Origin: Leifsonia sp. C5G2
Lineage (GTDB): Bacteria > Actinomycetota > Actinomycetes > Actinomycetales > Microbacteriaceae
Length of the DNA stretch: 64,000 nt
Reading direction: 5' to 3'
Assembly: GCF_013359685.1 (NCBI RefSeq)
Contig: NZ_JABFMV010000006.1
Span: 124,001-188,000, forward strand
A model generated the notes under the pieces. It ran no database searches. It saw only the letters and a program-made list of their open reading frames with translations, and was not told where the DNA came from. Positions within the stretch are counted from its first letter, which is position 1. Each line of letters opens with the position of its first letter. This document shows positions 59,947-64,000 of this stretch, in pieces. Position numbers and translations under genes: made by a program.

Positions 59947-61641
59947 TCAGCGCGACGCCTCTCGCCGCTGGTCGCCGACCAGGACCCAGCCTTCGCCCGA
60001 CTCCCGAGCTCTCCCGGAAAGATCCATGCGCCCGAGCACCGCGGCGACCGTCGAGAACGGGAGTCCCGCGCGTGCCGCGACCTCGTCGGCGCTCGCCGCA
60101 CGCGACCGTGACAGGTGGGCGACGACCCGGTACTCGGGACTCGCCGCGTCCGGCACCCCGCCGCCCGGGTCGGCGCCGTCCGGCGGTGGCGCGCCGCCGC
60201 CGAGCGGATCGGCCAGCTCGGCCATCTCCTCGACGGTCGTGACGCAGGTGGCCGCGTACTCCCGGATCAGCCGGTGCGTCCCTGCCGACGCCGGTGACAG
60301 GACGCTGCCGGGGACCGCGCCGAGAGGTCGCGCCATCTGGGCGGCATGCCCGGCCGTGTTGAGCGAGCCGGAACGATGTCCGGCCTCCACCACCACCGTG
60401 GCGGTCGCGGCCGCTGCGATGAGCCTGTTCCGCATCAGGAAGCGCCACCGGGTGGGGGCCGAACCGGGCGGCAGCTCTGAAGCGAGAACACCGGTGGCGG
60501 CGATGCGGCGAAGCAACTCGCTGTTGCCTGCCGGGTAGAGCCGGTCGACGCCACCCGCGAGGAAGGCGACGGTCACGCCCCCGCTGACGACCGCGGCGCG
60601 GTGGGCTGCTGCGTCGATCCCGTAGGCGCCGCCGGACACGATCGCGAAGCCGCGGTCCGCCAGCCCTGCCGCGCTCTCCCCCGCCACGTGCTCGCCGTAC
60701 GCCGTGGCCGCCCTGGCCCCGACGAGAGCGATCGAACGGTCCAGCCGCGTCAGCCGGGTCGGGTCGCCTCGGACCCACAGGGCGAGCGGTGCTCCGTGCT
60801 CGAGCGCGTCGAAACCCGAGGGCCAGAGCGGTGAGAGCGGCGTCAGGAGCCGCGAATCGATCCTCGCCGCACGCTCGAGGACCCGCTGCGCCTCCGCCAG
60901 CGAGAGGCGCGATCGCCAGCGAGAGAGGCATTCGTCGAGACGGCGCTCAGCCCTGTTGTCACGCCGCCCGGATCCGCCTCGGGAGTGCCGTGGCACTGCC
61001 GGCTCAGGCCGGTCGGCCGCCCGGAGGCCCCCGAAGGACGGCCCCCAGTCGGCAGGCGGAACGGACGCGTCCGGGCGCTGAGCCGCGTGCGATCCCGGTT
61101 CCGGAATGCCGACCGCTCCGATCTGCGGGATCGGTGGGGCGTCCGGCATGGCGGCCGCCCTCGGCAGAGGAGCCGTGCCCGCGGACACCGGCGCGCAGTC
61201 CGGCCCGTCGTCCATCCGAGAGGGAATGGGATCGCCGGAGCGCAGGACGTCGTCTGCGCTCCCTCGCAGCACGTCGAGGAGGCGTCGGCCGTCGGACCCG
61301 TCGATGACCGCCGAGACGAACGCGACGGGACCGAGAGCCTGCAGGAGGCGTCCCGCTTCCTGATCCCCCGGCTCGATGGCTGTCGAGAGCGCCACGCGCG
61401 CGAAGAGCTCTGCGCGGACGTCCGGATCGCCCAGGGAGGGTTCCGCCGAGCCGTCGACCGACGGCACGACCGGTTCGAGGATCCGGGCGAGGGCCTTGTC
61501 CGAGATACCGGGGAAGGCTCCCGGAACAGTGCCCGTCGCCGGCCCCGCACCAGCCGAGGCCGGGCCGAACTCACCGTTCGTGCCCGCTCGGAGCGGCGCG
61601 ATGTGCCGACGGAGGCCGCAGTCGTCGCATGGCGGGGTCAT
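59947..61641 (-). CDS. dprA: DNA processing protein DprA with long inserted linker
   Basis: A 564-residue protein against a usual length of about 370-400. The Rossmann-like DprA core is clear: LVGARAATAYGEH (308-320), IVSGGAYGIDAAAHRAA (334-350), DRLYPAGNSELL and a C-terminal winged helix (about 500-560). The N-terminal SAM-like domain (about 45-130) is split from the core by about 100 residues of Pro/Ala/Arg-rich linker (137-235). The N-terminus also carries CDDC (PPCDDCGL). DprA protects incoming single-stranded DNA and loads RecA during transformation. The ATG overlaps the comM stop (ATGA). Confidence 0.88.
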   Translation of the reverse strand: MTPPCDDCGLRRHIAPLRAGTNGEFGPASAGAGPATGTVPGAFPGISDKALARILEPVVPSVDGSAEPSLGDPDVRAELFARVALSTAIEPGDQEAGRLLQALGPVAFVSAVIDGSDGRRLLDVLRGSADDVLRSGDPIPSRMDDGPDCAPVSAGTAPLPRAAAMPDAPPIPQIGAVGIPEPGSHAAQRPDASVPPADWGPSFGGLRAADRPEPAVPRHSRGGSGRRDNRAERRLDECLSRWRSRLSLAEAQRVLERAARIDSRLLTPLSPLWPSGFDALEHGAPLALWVRGDPTRLTRLDRSIALVGARAATAYGEHVAGESAAGLADRGFAIVSGGAYGIDAAAHRAAVVSGGVTVAFLAGGVDRLYPAGNSELLRRIAATGVLASELPPGSAPTRWRFLMRNRLIAAAATATVVVEAGHRSGSLNTAGHAAQMARPLGAVPGSVLSPASAGTHRLIREYAATCVTTVEEMAELADPLGGGAPPPDGADPGGGVPDAASPEYRVVAHLSRSRAASADEVAARAGLPFSTVAAVLGRMDLSGRARESGEGWVLVGDQRREASR

Positions 61642-63176
61642 GAGGCGATCCCCCGTCGGAGGAAGAGGGCACGGCCGACGTGGTCGACATCCGGTGACGA
61701 TGCCTGGTCGAGGTCGGCGAGCGTCCAGGCCAGGCGAAGGGTGCGGTCGTAGCCGCGCATCGTGATCGCGCCGCGTTCGAGGGCGCGATCGAGCGGTGCG
61801 ATCGCGCGGGAACCCAGGCGATGCTCGCCTGAGCGCAGCCAGCTGCCGGCGACGTCGGCGTTGCGCGACCACTCCGTTCCGCGCAGCCGCTCGGCCGCAA
61901 CGGCGCGTGCCGCCTCCACACGTGCGCGGAGCATCATGCTGCTGCGGTCGGAGCGCAGGTGAGCAGCGGAACGGATGGCCGCGACCCCGAGCCGCCGAAC
62001 GGTGAGCCGGATGTCGACGCGGTCCAGGAGCGGCCCGGACATCCGGGCGAAGTAGCGACGCCGGGCCATCGGCGAGCAGGTGCACTCTTCGTCCGCAGAT
62101 CCGTAATGGCCGCACGGGCACGGATTCGAGGCGAGCACGAGCTGGAAGCGCGCCGGGAAGGAGGCCGCTCCACTCGCCCGGTGGATGGTGATGCTGCCGT
62201 TCTCCAACGGTTGGCGGAGTGCGTCGAGCACCGACGGAGGGAACTCCGCCGCTTCGTCGAGGAACAGGACGCCGTGCGTCGCCCGCACGATCGCGCCTGG
62301 CGCGATGCGACCGGTCCCCCCTCCCACCAGTGCGGCAGCCGAGGCGGTGTGGTGCGGCGCCTCGAACGGCGGCCGGCGGACGAGGTGCTTGCCGACCCCC
62401 GCCCCGGTCAGGGAACGGATGCAGGTGGCCTCCACCGCCTCGGGTCCGCCGAGGTCGGGCAGGATCGTCGGCAGGCGGCGGGCGAGCATCGTCTTGCCCG
62501 AGCCGGGCGGTCCGACCATCGACAGGTGATGTCCACCGGCGGCGGCCGCCAGTAGGGCTCCGACGGCCTCGTCGTTGCCTGCGACCTCGGCCATGTCGGG
62601 TTCGGAGGTCTTGCGCGCCTCGGGCGCGGGCAGGAGCACGGGCTCCTCCTCCACCGGATCGAGCTCCGCACCGTGCGCGATGGCCGCGGCACGAAGGCCG
62701 GTGACACCCCGGATGTCGATCCCGTCGACCAGGGACGCCTCCTCGGCATTGCCCGCGGGGACGAAGACCCGGGCGAACCCCGCGTCCCGCGCGGCGAGCA
62801 CCGCGGGCAGGATGCCGGAGACCGGCCGCAGCCTGCCGTCGAGCCCGAGCTCGCCGAGGTGGACGGCACTCGCGGCCGACTCCGGCGGGATGGCACCGGC
62901 CGCGGACAGCGCCGCGATAGCGATGGCGAGGTCGAACCCGGACCCCTGCTTCGGGAGAGCAGCGGGCGACAGGTTGATCGTGAGCTTCTTCTGGGTCAGC
63001 GGGCAGCCGGCATTCACCGCCGCCGCTCCGACGCGCTTGCGGGACTCGCCGAGCGCCGTGTCGGGCAAGCCGATCAGGACGAAGGCGGGAAGACCGGCCG
63101 AGATGTCGGCCTCGACTTCGACGACGTGGCCGCGGACCCCGTGGAGGGCGACCGCGAAGGTGCGTGCGAGTGCCAT
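61638..63176 (-). CDS. comM: ComM/YifB helicase (Mg-chelatase-like)
   Basis: A 512-residue AAA+ protein. N-terminal Lon-like S5-type domain (about 10-170: GLPAFVLIGLPDTALGESRKR), Walker A GPPGSGKTML at 222-231, Walker B LFLDEAAEF, sensor motif ASNPCPCGHYG with cysteines of a zinc loop, and a C-terminal Mg-chelatase helical domain. ComM is a hexameric helicase that promotes branch migration during natural transformation. It overlaps yraN by one base and dprA by four, so the three are translated from one message. Confidence 0.93.
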   Translation of the reverse strand: MALARTFAVALHGVRGHVVEVEADISAGLPAFVLIGLPDTALGESRKRVGAAAVNAGCPLTQKKLTINLSPAALPKQGSGFDLAIAIAALSAAGAIPPESAASAVHLGELGLDGRLRPVSGILPAVLAARDAGFARVFVPAGNAEEASLVDGIDIRGVTGLRAAAIAHGAELDPVEEEPVLLPAPEARKTSEPDMAEVAGNDEAVGALLAAAAGGHHLSMVGPPGSGKTMLARRLPTILPDLGGPEAVEATCIRSLTGAGVGKHLVRRPPFEAPHHTASAAALVGGGTGRIAPGAIVRATHGVLFLDEAAEFPPSVLDALRQPLENGSITIHRASGAASFPARFQLVLASNPCPCGHYGSADEECTCSPMARRRYFARMSGPLLDRVDIRLTVRRLGVAAIRSAAHLRSDRSSMMLRARVEAARAVAAERLRGTEWSRNADVAGSWLRSGEHRLGSRAIAPLDRALERGAITMRGYDRTLRLAWTLADLDQASSPDVDHVGRALFLRRGIAS

Positions 63177-63532
63177 CACACGATCCCGGTCAGGTGCTCG
63201 ACCAGTGGACGCTCGCTCCACGCGTCGGTCACCGCGACCGCGTCGATGCGCACGTCTGCCGCCGCCGGCGCGTGCTCGCGGCACCAGTGCGCGGCCAGGC
63301 GCCGCAGCCGCGCGCTCTTCGCCGACGTGATCGCCTCGAACGGGTGACCGAATTCGAGCGACGAGCGCGTCTTCACCTCCGCGAAGACCAGCGTCCTCCC
63401 CTGGCGCAGCACCAGGTCGAGTTCTCCGGTCGGGCACCGCCAGTTGCGGTCGACGACCCGGTAGCCGAGTCCCTCCAGCCAGTCGGCCGCGACCTGTTCG
63501 CCGCGCCGGCCCAATTCATCTTTCCGTGCCAT
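63176..63532 (-). CDS. yraN: YraN family protein (UPF0102)
   Basis: A 118-residue protein with the restriction-endonuclease-like core: RRGEQVAADWLEGLGYRVVDRNWRCPTGELDLVLRQG and VFAEVKTRSS (the Asp...ExK catalytic pattern). Proposed nuclease, possibly for Holliday-junction or DNA uptake intermediates; activity unproven for most members. The ATG at 63532 has GGAGG 6 bases upstream, which excludes the longer GTG form at 63547. It precedes comM and dprA, so it is part of the same DNA-processing operon. Confidence 0.9.
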   Translation of the reverse strand: MARKDELGRRGEQVAADWLEGLGYRVVDRNWRCPTGELDLVLRQGRTLVFAEVKTRSSLEFGHPFEAITSAKSARLRRLAAHWCREHAPAAADVRIDAVAVTDAWSERPLVEHLTGIV

Positions 63533-63675
63533 GTGAACCTCCGCCACCAGCCTCGTGGAGAGGTGCGGAGGGGGAACGGCGGAGGGAGCGAACGGTGGAG
63601 AACTGGTCGGCCGGTCAGCCTGTGGACGGAAGACGCGATCGCGCGAAAGCGAAGGCCGACGCGATCACACGGTCG
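63533..63675. other. intergenic region, nothing definite
   Basis: 143 bases between yraN and the DUF2469 gene. Purine-rich tracts (GTGCGGAGGGGGAACGGCGG) but no clear -10, hairpin or repeat that I can support. Confidence 0.5.
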
Positions 63676-63999
63676 TCACTCGTCGAGCGCGAGCTCCTTC
63701 GGCAGCTCGAACTCCTTCGACGACAGCTCCTCGATGTTGACGTCCTTGAACGTCAGCACCCGCACGGACTTCACGAAGCGGTCGGCACGGTACACGTCCC
63801 ACACCCAGACGTCGTTCATCGTCAGCTCGAAGTAGAAGTCGTGCTCGGTGTCGCGCCGCACGAACTCCACCTCGTTCGCGAGGTAGAACCGCCGCTCCGT
63901 CTCGATCACATACTTGAACTGCGAGACGACGTCCCGGTACTCGCGATACAAAGCCAACTCGACCTCGCGGTCGTAGTCGTCGAACTCGTCTTCATCCAT
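63676..63999 (-). CDS. DUF2469 domain protein
   Basis: A 107-residue acidic protein, nearly invariant in Actinobacteria: MDEDEFDDYDREVELALYRE at the start, FKYVIETERRFYLANEVEF, then VWVWDVYRADRFVKSVRVLTFKDVNIEEL. No enzymatic motif. Function unknown; it is consistently found near rnhB, yraN and comM. The ATG is two bases from the window edge, and the complete gene appears to be present. Confidence 0.9.
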   Translation of the reverse strand: MDEDEFDDYDREVELALYREYRDVVSQFKYVIETERRFYLANEVEFVRRDTEHDFYFELTMNDVWVWDVYRADRFVKSVRVLTFKDVNIEELSSKEFELPKELALDE

Positions 64000-64000
64000 T

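Overview
The window is about 64 kb of very GC-rich chromosome. Nearly every base is coding, and codon use favours G/C at third positions throughout. Gene order, protein families and start-codon habits (many GTG/TTG starts, many apparently leaderless mRNAs) point to an actinobacterium of the family Microbacteriaceae, probably close to Leifsonia. This placement is an inference from recognised proteins, not from a database search. I see no rRNA, tRNA, CRISPR array, insertion sequence or prophage, and no gene-free stretch longer than about 300 bases.

Left part (1-19.4 kb): a truncated secreted transglycosylase-like protein; a MetE-fold protein overlapping a small zincin-type metalloprotease; and a 1254-residue DUF11-repeat surface protein ending in an LASTG sorting signal. 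Then, on the minus strand, a TPP riboswitch controls a YkoEDC-type ECF transporter, followed by a P-loop kinase-like gene and a small acidic protein. Next come a GerW/YtfJ protein, DNA polymerase IV, two unknowns, a second YidC/Oxa1 insertase with a small membrane protein, an NAD(P)-binding protein, an acyl-CoA ligase, a thioesterase, an MpaB-type oxygenase, a YbaK-domain protein and a GNAT acetyltransferase.

Middle part (19.4-42 kb): the gatCAB operon for Glu-tRNA(Gln)/Asp-tRNA(Asn) amidotransferase, a Tat-exported phosphoesterase, a DUF1023 hydrolase, ligA, a YrhK-like membrane protein, and mnmA with a cysteine desulfurase upstream (tRNA thiolation). Then comes an alpha-glucan island: glgX-ybaK, glgP, glgE-glgB. 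glgP and glgE diverge from a very short spacer carrying two apparently leaderless promoters, and glgX has the same TACnGT -10 element.

Right part (42-64 kb): an SDR protein; a thioredoxin-fold/TPR protein without a CxxC; a membrane protein that looks like a fusion to a lipoprotein; a DivIVA-like N-terminus followed by 54 uninterrupted 11-residue coiled-coil repeats; an AI-2E family exporter; a hydrolase; a zinc-ribbon protein; a second transglycosylase-like protein; and a DivIVA-domain protein. These lead into the conserved actinobacterial block cdsA-frr-pyrH-tsf-rpsB, an MFS sugar porter, an M23 peptidase, and xerC-dprA-comM-yraN-DUF2469 (translation, lipid synthesis, DNA uptake and recombination).

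The most unusual observations are the 54-unit hendecad coiled coil, a family of long intergenic palindromes with a shared loop core (CGCGACACGCCG) but different self-complementary arms, the shared leaderless promoter architecture, the membrane-lipoprotein fusion, and repeat or linker expansions inside the adjacent xerC and dprA genes.
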